The notes beneath the pieces are model-generated. The model worked only from the letters and a program-made list of their open reading frames with translations, made no database searches and had not been told where the DNA came from. From Silanimonas lenta DSM 16282 (lineage in GTDB: Bacteria > Pseudomonadota > Gammaproteobacteria > Xanthomonadales > Xanthomonadaceae): DNA of 64,000 bases. Below, piece by piece: positions 27,720 through 35,723 of this stretch (within the stretch, counting starts at the first letter, position 1; every line of letters begins with the position of its first letter). The translations under genes and the position numbers were made by a program. The DNA lies in contig NZ_KE386844.1 in assembly GCF_000429065.1 (NCBI RefSeq), positions 376,109 to 440,108 of the forward strand, read 5' to 3'.

Positions 27720-29579
27720 GTGTCCTTCCGCCTGCCTGCCTTCGCGGCGCTGCTGGGCGCCCTCGCCCTCGGTCTTTCCCTGCTGCCGGCCCCTGCCCGG
27801 GCCGGGGCGGGAGAGGCGGGCCTGCGCGTGGACGGGCGCGAGCGGATCGAACTGCGCGAGGCCCTGCGCTGGTGCCGGGGCCAGCCCTTCGATGCCCGGC
27901 CGCCGGCCGTCTGCGCCCAGGGCTGGCACGGCCCGGGAGAGCTCAATGCCGGCTACGACGCCCGCCCGCTGTGGATTGCCGTGCCGCTCGCCAATCCGGG
28001 CCCGCCCCGGCGGCGCTGGCTGGAGATCGGCTATCCCTCGCTGGACCGGGTAACGGTATTCGCCCCGGCCGTCGGTGCGGAGCCCGGCGAGAGGCTGGCC
28101 ACCCTGGGCGATCTCGAGCCCTTCGATGCCCGGCCGCTGCCGCATCGCAGCCTGGTGGTGCCGCTCACCGTGCCGACCGGCGAGAGCCGGCTGTGGCTAC
28201 GGGTAGAGAGCGCAGGCACGCTCACCGTGCCGCTCACGCTCTGGCAGCCCGCGGCCTTCCTGCGCCACGGCCAGGCCCTGTATGCCCTGCTCGCCGCCTA
28301 TTTCGGCCTGGTCGGCGGGCTGGCGCTGTTCTACTTCCTCTTGGGCCTTGGCCTGCGCGACGGCGATTTCCTCGTCTATGCCCTCCATGCCCTGAGCCTC
28401 GCCCTTGGGCTGGCGGCGCAGAGCGGCTTCGGCAGCGAGTTCCTCTGGCCCAGCCAGCCCTGGCTCTCCAACCTGCTGCTGCCGGTGGGCATGCAGGCCG
28501 CCACCGGCCTTGGGGCCTGGTTCGTGCTGCGCTTCCTCGGCCTTCACCGCCGGCCCGGTCTGCACCGTGTTGCCCTGCGTGCGCTGGTGTTCGCCTGTTT
28601 CGGCCTTGGCATTCCCGCCCTGCTGCTCGGCCTGCCCGGAGCCTGGCCCTTCGTCTCGGTGACGGCCCTGCTGTTCGCCCTCATCGGGCTTTCGGCCGGA
28701 ATCGCCGCGGTGCGTCGCGGCGTGCCGGCGGCCTGGCCCTTCCTGCTCGCCTTTTTCATGCTGCTGCTTGGCGCCCTGCTCACCGGGCTGCGCAACCTCG
28801 GCCTCGTGCCCACCAACGGGCTCACCGCCAATGCCCTGCAGATCGGCTCGGCCCTGGAACTGCTGCTGCTGGCGGTGGCGCTGGCGGCGCGCTTCGTCGC
28901 CCTGCGGCGGGCCCACGCCGAGGGCCAGGCACAGCTCCTGGCCCTGCAGCAGCGTGCCCTGGCCGACGCCGAGGCCGCCGAGGCGGCGCTGGAGGCGCGG
29001 GTGGCGGAGCGCACCGCCGAACTCGCGGCGGCCAATGAACGGCTGCGCGAGCGCGAGGCCCAGCTCAAGGCCATGGCCCAGCGCGATGCCCTGACCGGGG
29101 TGGCCAATCGTCTGGCCCTGCGGCCGGCACTCGAGGCCCTGCTCGCCGACTGGCGCCGCGGCGGCCCGGGCTTTGCCGTGCTGCTGCTCGACCTCGACGG
29201 CTTCAAGCCGGTGAACGACCGCCACGGCCATGCCGTGGGCGACCGGGTGCTGGTCGAGATCGCCGCCCGGCTTTCCGGCGCGGTGCGCAGCGGCGATGTC
29301 GTGGCCCGCCACGGCGGCGACGAGTTCGTGCTGGTGCTGGCCGGCACGGTGGAGCCCGCCGAGCTCGAGGCCCGGGTGCAGGAGATCGCCCGCCGCGTGG
29401 AGGCGCCGATCCCGCTGGAGGGCGAGGTGGCGGTGGTGCGGGCCAGCATCGGCATCGCCCAGCCGGCGCACAGCGCCGACACCGTCGATGCCCTGCTGCG
29501 GCGTGCCGACCTCGCCATGTATGCCGCCAAGGCGGGCGGCAGCGGCCGCTGGAGCCATGCCCCGGCGCTGGCCGGCTGA
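27720..29579 (+). CDS. 7TMR-DISM diguanylate cyclase
   Basis: 619 residues from GTG 27720. It has a signal peptide and a periplasmic 7TMR-DISMED2-like beta domain (residues about 30-175). Seven transmembrane helices (7TMR-DISM_7TM) follow, then a coiled-coil linker (ALADAEAAEAALEARVAERT) and a GGDEF domain. The active site is intact: GGDEF at 532-536 and an inhibitory RxxD (RSGD) five residues before it. The enzyme should therefore make c-di-GMP and be feedback-inhibited. The periplasmic domain is of a type that often binds carbohydrates. A TACACT box at 27683-27688 may be its -10. Confidence 0.92.
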   Translation: MSFRLPAFAALLGALALGLSLLPAPARAGAGEAGLRVDGRERIELREALRWCRGQPFDARPPAVCAQGWHGPGELNAGYDARPLWIAVPLANPGPPRRRWLEIGYPSLDRVTVFAPAVGAEPGERLATLGDLEPFDARPLPHRSLVVPLTVPTGESRLWLRVESAGTLTVPLTLWQPAAFLRHGQALYALLAAYFGLVGGLALFYFLLGLGLRDGDFLVYALHALSLALGLAAQSGFGSEFLWPSQPWLSNLLLPVGMQAATGLGAWFVLRFLGLHRRPGLHRVALRALVFACFGLGIPALLLGLPGAWPFVSVTALLFALIGLSAGIAAVRRGVPAAWPFLLAFFMLLLGALLTGLRNLGLVPTNGLTANALQIGSALELLLLAVALAARFVALRRAHAEGQAQLLALQQRALADAEAAEAALEARVAERTAELAAANERLREREAQLKAMAQRDALTGVANRLALRPALEALLADWRRGGPGFAVLLLDLDGFKPVNDRHGHAVGDRVLVEIAARLSGAVRSGDVVARHGGDEFVLVLAGTVEPAELEARVQEIARRVEAPIPLEGEVAVVRASIGIAQPAHSADTVDALLRRADLAMYAAKAGGSGRWSHAPALAG

Positions 29580-29592
29580 ACGCGGCGTTGGA

Positions 29593-29770
29593 TCAGCGCA
29601 TTCCCTCGGCCACCTCCACCCAGAGCAGGCCGCGCAGCGTGCCGCCCCCGTGCTGCACCGCCGGCGGCCATTGCGAGGGTGGGCCGGCCGGTGGCCGCGC
29701 CTGCCGGCGGCTAGGCCATGGCCGCGGTGCTGGCGAGTGCCGTCAGCAGGAACAAGGCCCGGTACTTCAT
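29593..29770 (-). pseudogene. Frameshifted small exported protein, last gene of the rhodanese operon
   Basis: The ATG at 29770 overlaps the rhodanese stop (ATGA) and begins with a perfect signal peptide, MKYRALFLLTALASTAAMA, ending in an AMA cleavage site. A TAG then stops the frame at 29711-29713. One frame over, the sequence is open from before that TAG to a TGA at 29593-29595, and reads as plausible protein (GGTLRGLLWVEVAEGMR). A single-base indel near 29715 would join both parts into a protein of about 59 residues. It could be a decayed gene, a sequencing error, or a true 19-residue peptide. No family is recognised. Confidence 0.4.
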
Positions 29771-30138
29771 CGCCCGGCCTCCACCGGCAGCCCGGCCGCG
29801 GCCCAGGCCATCATGCCGCCCTCCACGTTCACCGCCCGCTCGCCCAGGGCGCTGCGCAGGGCGCCGCAGGCCGCGCCGCTGCGCATGCCGCTGCGGCAGA
29901 TGAAGAGCACCGGGCCTTCGCCCGCCAGCGGCACGCCGCGCGCCTCGAGGGCGGACAGGCCGCCGGCCTGGACCTCGCCGAGCGGCACATGGAAGGCGCC
30001 CGGGGCATGGCCGGCGGCCCATTCGCCGTTCTCGCGCACATCGACGAGCGGCACGCCGCCGCGCTGCAGTTCATGCGCGGTGGCGGCCGAGACCGAGGCG
30101 CCGCCGGCGCCGAACAGGGATTTGATCAAGCCGAGCAT
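29767..30138 (-). CDS. Single-domain rhodanese (sulfurtransferase)
   Basis: 123 residues. It moves sulfane sulfur through an active-site Cys persulfide. The active-site loop is CRSGMRSG with Cys81; the N-terminal CH2A-like motif is VPLVDVRENGEWAAGHAPGA. There is a hydrophobic N-terminal segment (MLGLIKSLFGAGG) but no true membrane helix. I start at 30138, because GGAGG is 8 bases upstream; the ATG at 30144 is too close to that site. It lies 20 bases after the other rhodanese and overlaps the small exported ORF. Confidence 0.9.
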   Translation of the reverse strand: MLGLIKSLFGAGGASVSAATAHELQRGGVPLVDVRENGEWAAGHAPGAFHVPLGEVQAGGLSALEARGVPLAGEGPVLFICRSGMRSGAACGALRSALGERAVNVEGGMMAWAAAGLPVEAGR

Positions 30139-30158
30139 GGGCATTTCCTCCGCGCGCT

Positions 30159-30545
30159 TCAGGCCTGTTCCACCGGCCGCCCGGCGGCCGTCCAGCCCAT
30201 CCAGCCGCCGGCCAGCGACAGCGGCTGGGCGAAGCCGAGCGTGCGCAGGGCGTCCGCCGCGAGGGCGCTACGGCCGCCGCTACGGCACATCAGCACCACC
30301 GGGGCCTCGCGGTGCGAGAGCGCCGGGTCTTTCACGCAGTTCACCGCCGGGTGGCCGTCCACCTCGAACTCCAGCACGCCGCGCGGGATGTTCACCGCCC
30401 CCGGCACATGCCCCTGGGCGAACTCGGCCGGTTCGCGCACGTCGATCAGCGGCACGCCCCGGGCCCGCAGGGCCTCCAGCTCGGCGTGGTCGATCTCGCG
30501 GATGCGCTGCTTGGCCTCCGCCACCAGGTCTTGCACGGTCTTCAT
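30159..30545 (-). CDS. Single-domain rhodanese (sulfurtransferase)
   Basis: 128 residues. The rhodanese fold is complete, with VPLIDVREPAEFAQGHVPGAVNIPRG and active loop CRSGGRSA (Cys87). It is cytoplasmic, with no signal. The start at 30545 follows AAGGAG. It lies 20 bases after the TauE gene, so the order is exporter, rhodanese, rhodanese, small exported ORF. In sulfide-oxidation clusters such rhodaneses combine persulfide with sulfite to make thiosulfate, or regenerate persulfide carriers. Which of these applies here is not visible from sequence. Confidence 0.92.
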   Translation of the reverse strand: MKTVQDLVAEAKQRIREIDHAELEALRARGVPLIDVREPAEFAQGHVPGAVNIPRGVLEFEVDGHPAVNCVKDPALSHREAPVVLMCRSGGRSALAADALRTLGFAQPLSLAGGWMGWTAAGRPVEQA

Positions 30546-30564
30546 GGGAGTCTCCTTCACGGGT

Positions 30565-31335
30565 TCAGCCGGGCAGCAGGCCCGGCAGGGTTCGGGCCAC
30601 GATGAACAGGCCCATGAGCACGAGGAACACGGCGAACAGCCGCCGCAGCAGGGCCTGCGGCAGGCGGTGGGCCAGCTGCTGGCCGGCCAGGCTGCCGGCC
30701 GCGCCCACCGCGGTGAACAGGGCGATCAGCCGGTAGTCGAGGGCGAGGCCGGCGCTGCCCAGCACGCCGAGGTAGGCGGCAAAGCCGCTGAAGGATTTGA
30801 GCGCGATGATCCACAGGCTGGTGCCGATGGCGCGGTGCATCGACAGCCCGCCGAGCAGCACCAGGGCCGGCAGGATGAGGAAGCCGCCGCCCACGCCGAC
30901 GAGGCCGGTGAGCGCGCCCACGCCGAGGCCGTCGAGCACGATCAGGGCGCGCGAGCGCGGCCGGCCTTCCGCGCGCAGCGCCGGCGCCGGGCGCAGCATC
31001 ATCACTGCCGCCAGCAGCATCACCAGGGCGAACAGGAAAAGCTGCACCGCGCCCGGCACCCACTTCGAGAGCGCGGCGCCGAGGCTGGTGCCGAGCATGC
31101 CGGGCAGGCCGAACCAGATCACGCTGCGCCAGTCCACCGAGCGCCGCAGGGTCCAGGGCAGGGCGCCGGCCAGGGCCACGCCGCCGACGATGGCCAGCGA
31201 GCCGGCGATGGCGAGTTTCTCCGGCTGGCCCACGAGGTAGACCAGCACCGGCACGGTGAGGATCGAGCCGCCCGAGCCGAGCAGGCCGAGCGAGAGGCCG
31301 ATCAGGATCGCGCCGAGCAGGGCGAGGGGCATCAT
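30565..31335 (-). CDS. TauE/SafE-family sulfite or sulfur-anion exporter
   Basis: 256 residues and strongly hydrophobic, with about eight helices and two family repeats. The N-terminal repeat reads GLSLGLLGSGGSILTVPVLVY and the second GLVGVGGGFLILPALVL, which is the TauE pattern. It is an inner-membrane permease, probably removing sulfite or a related anion produced during sulfide oxidation. I start at 31335; the longer TTG-initiated frame would run into the operator at 31384. It is divergent from the dioxygenase gene and shares one operator with it. Confidence 0.88.
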   Translation of the reverse strand: MMPLALLGAILIGLSLGLLGSGGSILTVPVLVYLVGQPEKLAIAGSLAIVGGVALAGALPWTLRRSVDWRSVIWFGLPGMLGTSLGAALSKWVPGAVQLFLFALVMLLAAVMMLRPAPALRAEGRPRSRALIVLDGLGVGALTGLVGVGGGFLILPALVLLGGLSMHRAIGTSLWIIALKSFSGFAAYLGVLGSAGLALDYRLIALFTAVGAAGSLAGQQLAHRLPQALLRRLFAVFLVLMGLFIVARTLPGLLPG

Positions 31336-31383
31336 CGCCGCCACTGGGCCCGGAGGGCAGGCAGACTGGGCATGCGCCCACAA

Positions 31384-31405
31384 TACATTAGATTGTGCTA
31401 ATGTA
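31384..31405. promoter_or_regulatory. BigR-type operator between tauE and the dioxygenase gene
   Basis: Perfect palindrome: TACATTAG, six bases (ATTGTG), CTAATGTA. It lies in the 98-base divergent gap, 29 bases before the dioxygenase ATG and 49 bases before the exporter ATG. On the exporter strand TTGTAC, 17 bases, TATTGT overlaps it and is a possible promoter. The left half recurs exactly at 33048-33055. The sequence is AT-rich against very GC-rich surroundings. The ArsR protein at 32563-32922 is the expected binder. Confidence 0.85.
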
Positions 31406-31433
31406 CAAACCCACCGCCACGGAGACCCAAGCC

Positions 31434-32330
31434 ATGCCGCACGATCCCGTCTTCGATCCGCCCCGCGGCCCGCGCCCGCAGGTCAGCGCCTTCTTCGACG
31501 AGGACAGCCACACCCTCAGCTATGTGGTGCGTGAGCCCGAAGGCCCGGCCTGCGCCATCCTCGACCCAGTGCTGGACTTCGACTACGCCTCGGGCCGCAC
31601 CAGTCACCGTTCCGCCGAGGCCATCGCCCGCCATGTCGAGGCCGAGGGCCTACGGGTGGAGTGGATCATCGAGACCCATGTGCATGCCGACCACCTCACC
31701 GCCGCGCCCTGGCTGAAGACGCGGCTGGGCGGGAAGATCGCCATTGGTGAGCACATCGGCCTCGTGCAGGCCACCTTCGGCCGGATCTTCAATGAAGGGC
31801 CGGAGTTCGCCACCGACGGCAGCCAGTTCGACCACCTGTTCCGCGACGGCGAGCGCTATCGCATCGGCGCGCTGGAGGCCCTGGCCCTGCATACGCCCGG
31901 CCACACCCCGGCCTGCATGACCCATGTGATCGGCGATGCCGCCTTCGTCGGCGACACCCTGTTCATGCCGGATGCCGGCTCGGCGCGCGCCGACTTCCCC
32001 GGCGGCGATGCCCGCACCCTGTTCCGTTCGATGCGGCGGGTGCTCTCGCTGCCCCCCGAGACCCGGCTGTTCATGTGCCACGACTATGCCCCGGGCGGGC
32101 GCGAGATCCGCTGGGAGACGACGGTGGCCGAGCAGCGTGCCTCGAACATCCATGTGCGCGATGGCATGGACGAGGAGGGCTTCGTCCGGCTGCGCGAGGC
32201 CAGAGATGCCACCCTTTCCATGCCGCGGCTGATCGTGCCCTCGCTGCAGGTCAACATGAAGGCGGGGGCCCTGCCGCCGCCGGAAACCAACGGGGTGCGT
32301 TACCTCAAGGTGCCCCTCGATCGCCTGTAG
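31434..32330 (+). CDS. Persulfide/sulfur dioxygenase-like metallo-beta-lactamase (Blh type)
   Basis: 298 residues. The metallo-beta-lactamase motif THVHADH (His82, His84, Asp86, His87) is present, followed by a downstream HTPGHTPA and GDTLFMPDAG. This matches the Blh/ETHE1 group that oxidises glutathione persulfide to sulfite using iron. No rhodanese domain is fused, unlike some homologues. I start at 31434 because GGAGA lies upstream; earlier ATG and GTG codons fall inside the operator. Its 3' end overlaps the DUF2798 gene on the other strand by 26 bases. Confidence 0.88.
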   Translation: MPHDPVFDPPRGPRPQVSAFFDEDSHTLSYVVREPEGPACAILDPVLDFDYASGRTSHRSAEAIARHVEAEGLRVEWIIETHVHADHLTAAPWLKTRLGGKIAIGEHIGLVQATFGRIFNEGPEFATDGSQFDHLFRDGERYRIGALEALALHTPGHTPACMTHVIGDAAFVGDTLFMPDAGSARADFPGGDARTLFRSMRRVLSLPPETRLFMCHDYAPGGREIRWETTVAEQRASNIHVRDGMDEEGFVRLREARDATLSMPRLIVPSLQVNMKAGALPPPETNGVRYLKVPLDRL

Positions 32331-32553
32331 GGCTGGTGCCCAGCAGGCGGGCGGTCCAGCGCCGCGCCACCGGGGCGAAGAAGAAGGCCGCGGGAATGGC
32401 GATCGGCCAGGCCAGCAGGAAGGCGTGCAGCCAGCGGCCCGGGAAGCCGGCATCGAGGCCGGTGTTGATGGCGGTGAGCACGCCGCTCATCAGGAAGGCC
32501 ATCAGCAGGGCCATCACCACCGAGAACACCAGGCGGAACTTCAGCGAATCCAT
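32305..32553 (-). CDS. DUF2798 small membrane protein
   Basis: 82 residues with two hydrophobic helices (LVFSVVMALLMAFLMSGVLTAI and WLHAFLLAWPIAIPAAFFFAP) and Arg/Lys-rich ends, the pattern of DUF2798. The function is unknown. It follows the ArsR gene by 9 bases on the same strand, so both are probably one transcript. Its last 26 bases overlap the end of the dioxygenase gene in the opposite direction. Confidence 0.82.
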   Translation of the reverse strand: MDSLKFRLVFSVVMALLMAFLMSGVLTAINTGLDAGFPGRWLHAFLLAWPIAIPAAFFFAPVARRWTARLLGTSPTGDRGAP

Positions 32554-32562
32554 GAAAGGGCC

Positions 32563-32922
32563 TCAGGCGCGCTTGCGGGCCCGCGCCTTCGGCGTCGGCG
32601 GGGTGGGGCAGTAGAGCTCGTGCAGGGTGCCGAGCAGCACCCGTGCCGGGCCATCGACCAGTGAGTAGTAGATGGTCTGGGCCTCGCGGCGCGTCTCCAC
32701 CAGCCCCTGCTCACGTAGCACCGCGAGATGCTGCGACAACGCCGACTGCGAGAGCGGCACCTGCTGGTTGATCTCACCCACCGAGCGCTCGCCCTCCACC
32801 AGCAGGCAGAGAATGCGCAGGCGTTGCGGGTTGCCCAAGGTCTTCAGCAGTTCGGCGGCCACTTCGGCCTGTGCCGCCATGGCGGCGGCCATCGAGGAGG
32901 CGTCGGGAGAGGGGTTTGCCAT
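32563..32922 (-). CDS. bigR: ArsR-family persulfide-sensing repressor (BigR/SqrR type)
   Basis: 119 residues from ATG 32922. It has a winged helix-turn-helix (VGEINQQVPLSQSALSQHLAVLREQGLVETRREAQTIYYSL). It has exactly two cysteines, Cys39 and Cys105, 66 residues apart, matching the pair that forms a tetrasulfide or disulfide bridge in SqrR and BigR. No ArsR metal site is present. It should repress the two flanking operons until persulfide joins the cysteines. It is flanked by the sulfide-oxidation genes and by two copies of one palindrome. Confidence 0.88.
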   Translation of the reverse strand: MANPSPDASSMAAAMAAQAEVAAELLKTLGNPQRLRILCLLVEGERSVGEINQQVPLSQSALSQHLAVLREQGLVETRREAQTIYYSLVDGPARVLLGTLHELYCPTPPTPKARARKRA

Positions 32923-33040
32923 CGGCACATTGTAGGGCGCGGCGCCGGTCAGCCGGCACAGCGTGGGGGAAGGCGGGGGCGGGCGGCGGGCCATGGAAGC
33001 TCCCGGGGGCAGGTTGGCCGCCTGGGTGGACGGCCCGGGC

Positions 33041-33069
33041 TTGACTTTACATTAGAAAACCCTAAATTA
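33041..33069 (+). promoter_or_regulatory. Promoter with overlapping BigR-type operator before sqr
   Basis: TTGACT (33041-33046), 16 bases, TAAATT (33063-33068) form a good sigma-70 promoter. The operator copy at 33048-33069 (TACATTAG, AAAACC, CTAAATTA) matches the perfect palindrome at 31384-31405 fully in the left half and 6 of 8 in the right. It covers the space between -35 and -10, so bound repressor would block transcription. On the other strand TTGCTA, 18 bases, TAAAGT could drive bigR from the same site. Confidence 0.8.
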
Positions 33070-33102
33070 GCAAGCACATCATCTTTATGAGTGGCGTGCA
33101 GC

Positions 33103-34374
33103 ATGGCGACCATCGTCGTCCTCGGGGCGGGCCTCGGCGGAATGAGTGCGGCCTACGAGATCCGCGCGGCCATCGGCCGCGACCATCGCGTCATCGTCGT
33201 GGGCGAGAGCCCGCGTTTCAGCTTCACCCCTTCGAATCCGTGGGTGGCGGTGGGCTGGCGTACGCCGGCCGACATCGAGATCGAGGTGGCCGGCCCGCTG
33301 GGCAAGCAGGGCATTGAATACGACGGTACCGGCGCCGAGCGGGTCGAACCGGCGGAGAACCGCCTGCGCCTGCGCGATGGCCGAAGCCTCGCCTATGACC
33401 ACCTGGTGATCTGCACCGGCCCGCGCCTCGCCTTCGATGAAGTGCCCGGTCTCGGCCCGGAAGGCGGGCACAGCCATTCCATCTGCACGACGCCGCATGC
33501 CGTGAAAGCCTGGGAGGCCTATCAGGCCTTCCTCCGCGACCCCGGCCCGATCGTGATCGGTGCCGCTCCGGGTGTGAGCTGTTTTGGCCCGGCCTATGAG
33601 TTCGCGATGATCCTCGATGCCGACCTGCGTAAGCGCAAGCTGCGCGACCGCGTGCCGATCACCTATGTCACGCCCGAGCCCTATGTCGGCCACATGGGTC
33701 TCGGCGGGGTGGGGGATTCCAAGGGTCTGCTGGAGAGCGAGCTGCGCCAGCGCCACATCAAGTGGATCACCAATGCCAGGATCACCGAGCTCTCGCCCGG
33801 CCTCGTCAAGGCCACCGAGTACGACGAGCGCGGCAATGGGGCGCGCGAGCACGAGCTCGCCCACCGCTTCGCCATGGTGATGCCACCCTTCACCGGGGTG
33901 GATGCGGTGCGCGGCGTGGAGGGGCTGGTGAACCCGCGGGGCTTCGTGCTGATCGACAAGCACCAGCGCCATCCCACCTTCCCCAACGTCTGGTCGGCCG
34001 GCGTGTGCGTGGCCATCCCGCCGGTGGAGCCCACCGTGGTGCCCACCGGCGCGCCCAAGACCGGCTTCATGATCGAATCGATGGTCACCGCCATCGCCCA
34101 CAACCTCGCTGCCGTGCTGAAGGGCGAGGCGCCGGCCGAAGTGCCGACCTGGAACGCCATCTGCCTTGCCGACATGGGCGACACCGGCGCCGCCTTCGTG
34201 GCCCTGCCGCAGTTCCCGCCGCGCAACGTCACCTGGGCCAAGGTGGGCAAGTGGGTGCATCTCGCCAAGGTGGCCTTCGAGAAGTACTTCCTCGCCAAGA
34301 TGAAGTCGGGCAACACCGAGCCGATCTACGAGAAGTACGTGCTGAAGGCGCTCGGCATCGAGCGCCTGAAGTAA
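33103..34374 (+). CDS. sqr: Sulfide:quinone oxidoreductase
   Basis: 423 residues. This FAD enzyme oxidises sulfide to sulfane sulfur and passes electrons to quinone at the membrane. From ATG 33103 the FAD motif is VVLGAGLGGMSAAYE, and the redox cysteines fall at Cys128 (SICTT), Cys160 (VSCFGPAYE) and Cys354 (NAICLADMGD). This agrees closely with Cys128, Cys160 and Cys356 of the Acidithiobacillus enzyme and supports this start. The C-terminal amphipathic membrane segment (WVHLAKVAFEKYF) is present. It has no signal peptide. It is the first gene of an operon with DUF2892 and an RND pair. Confidence 0.95.
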   Translation: MATIVVLGAGLGGMSAAYEIRAAIGRDHRVIVVGESPRFSFTPSNPWVAVGWRTPADIEIEVAGPLGKQGIEYDGTGAERVEPAENRLRLRDGRSLAYDHLVICTGPRLAFDEVPGLGPEGGHSHSICTTPHAVKAWEAYQAFLRDPGPIVIGAAPGVSCFGPAYEFAMILDADLRKRKLRDRVPITYVTPEPYVGHMGLGGVGDSKGLLESELRQRHIKWITNARITELSPGLVKATEYDERGNGAREHELAHRFAMVMPPFTGVDAVRGVEGLVNPRGFVLIDKHQRHPTFPNVWSAGVCVAIPPVEPTVVPTGAPKTGFMIESMVTAIAHNLAAVLKGEAPAEVPTWNAICLADMGDTGAAFVALPQFPPRNVTWAKVGKWVHLAKVAFEKYFLAKMKSGNTEPIYEKYVLKALGIERLK

Positions 34375-34423
34375 ACCGCGCCGCTTCCTTCCTCCGTTCC
34401 GCCATCCTCCAAGGAGCCCTGCC

Positions 34424-34627
34424 ATGAACCTCGACCGTGCCGTCCTCGCCTTCGCCGGCGTGATGACCCTGCTCTCGGTGGTCCTCACCCATTTCGTCTC
34501 GCCCTGGTTCCTGCTGTTCACCGCCTTCATCGGCCTCAACATGCTGCAGGCGGCCTTCACCGGCTTCTGCCCGGCGGCGCTGGTGTTCAAGAAGCTCGGG
34601 ATCAGTTCCGGCTGCGCCTTCCGTTGA
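34424..34627 (+). CDS. DUF2892 (YgaP transmembrane domain-like) small membrane protein
   Basis: 67 residues: a short N-terminus, two hydrophobic helices, and the DUF2892 ending FTGFCPAALVFKKLG. In YgaP this domain anchors a rhodanese. Here it stands alone, immediately after sqr with a good ribosome site (AAGGAG). It may form a membrane anchor for one of the free rhodaneses, which is an inference. The conserved FCPAA Cys and a second Cys near the end are present. The next gene follows after 25 bases. Confidence 0.88.
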   Translation: MNLDRAVLAFAGVMTLLSVVLTHFVSPWFLLFTAFIGLNMLQAAFTGFCPAALVFKKLGISSGCAFR

Positions 34628-34652
34628 TGCTCCCCTCCTGCTGAGACCCGCC

Positions 34653-35723
34653 ATGCCCCGCCTCGTCCCCTCCGCCCTCGTCCTCGCCATCGCCCTCGGG
34701 CTCGCCGCCTGTTCCGGCGATGCCGCGCCGGAGGCCGCGCCGCGTGCCGCCGACCTCGAGACGCTCACGCTCGCCCCGGCCGCCGCCGCCCGCGAACGCA
34801 GCTGGGACGGCGTGGTGCAGGCGGTGAACCGCGCCACCCTCACCGCGCAGACCGCCGGCCGGGTGGTGGAGCTGCCCTTCGACGTCAACGACTACGTGCG
34901 CGCCGGCGAGGTGGTGGTGCGCTTCACCGATGTCGAGCAGCGCAGCGGCCGGGCCCAGGCCGAGGCCAGCCTGCGGGCGGCGCAGGCCCAGGCCGCCGAG
35001 GCCGAGACCGAGCACCGGCGCATCGCCGATCTTGCCGCGCGCCAGCTGGTGGCGCGCTCGCAGCTCGACCAGGCCACGGCGCGCCGCGATGCCGCCCGCG
35101 CCGCCCTGGCCGCCGCCGAGGCGGCGCTGCGCCAGGCCGGCGAGCAGGTGGACTACACCGTGGTGCGCGCGCCCTACTCGGGGCTGCTCACCGAGCGCCA
35201 CGTCGAGGTGGGCGAGGCGGTGCGCCCGGGCCAGCCCCTGGTCTCGGGCCTCTCGCTCGGCCAGCTGCGGGTCGAGGTGCAGGTGCCGCAGGCCGACATC
35301 GCCGCCATCCGCGAGCACAAGGCGGCGGTGGTGCAGCTGCCGGACGGTCGCGACGTGCCGGCGCGCGAGGTCATCGTCTTCCCCACCGCCAACCCGCAGA
35401 CCCACACTTTCACCGTGCGCGTGGAACTGCCGGAGATGGAAACCGGACTGCAGCCGGGCAATACGGTGAAGGTGCGCTTCAAGCTCGGCGAGGCCGAGCG
35501 CCTGCTGGTGCCGGTGCGCGCCCTGGTGCGGCGCAGCGAGATCGCCGCGGTCTACGTGGTCTCGCCAGAAGGCCGGGTGGCCCTGCGGCAGATCCGTCCC
35601 GGCCATGTCTTCGGTGAGCAGGTGGAGGTACTGGCCGGCCTGAGCCCGGGCGAGGCCGTGGCCCTCGACCCGGTGGCCGCGCTCGCCGCCCAGCGTGCCG
35701 CCCGGGAGGCCGGCCATGAGTGA
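34653..35723 (+). CDS. RND efflux membrane-fusion lipoprotein in the sulfide operon
   Basis: 356 residues. It has the lipobox GLAACSGD, a lipoyl half (TAGRVVELPFDVNDYVRAGEVVVRF), an Ala/Glu-rich coiled coil, the second lipoyl half with VVRAPYSGLLTERHVEVGEAV, and a beta-barrel region. It follows DUF2892 by 25 bases and overlaps the permease start by 8 bases. No outer-membrane channel gene follows, so it must borrow a TolC-type protein. It is expected to be under the BigR-type promoter at 33041 unless a hidden promoter exists. Confidence 0.9.
   Translation: MPRLVPSALVLAIALGLAACSGDAAPEAAPRAADLETLTLAPAAAARERSWDGVVQAVNRATLTAQTAGRVVELPFDVNDYVRAGEVVVRFTDVEQRSGRAQAEASLRAAQAQAAEAETEHRRIADLAARQLVARSQLDQATARRDAARAALAAAEAALRQAGEQVDYTVVRAPYSGLLTERHVEVGEAVRPGQPLVSGLSLGQLRVEVQVPQADIAAIREHKAAVVQLPDGRDVPAREVIVFPTANPQTHTFTVRVELPEMETGLQPGNTVKVRFKLGEAERLLVPVRALVRRSEIAAVYVVSPEGRVALRQIRPGHVFGEQVEVLAGLSPGEAVALDPVAALAAQRAAREAGHE

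Noticed and set aside
31395..31433. Earlier GTG/ATG starts for the dioxygenase gene
   Set aside because: They fall within or next to the operator palindrome and lack a ribosome site; ATG 31434 has GGAGA upstream.
32923..32945. Third BigR-type operator just before the ArsR start
   Set aside because: CACATTGTAG resembles a half-site, but no matching inverted half at the right spacing exists.
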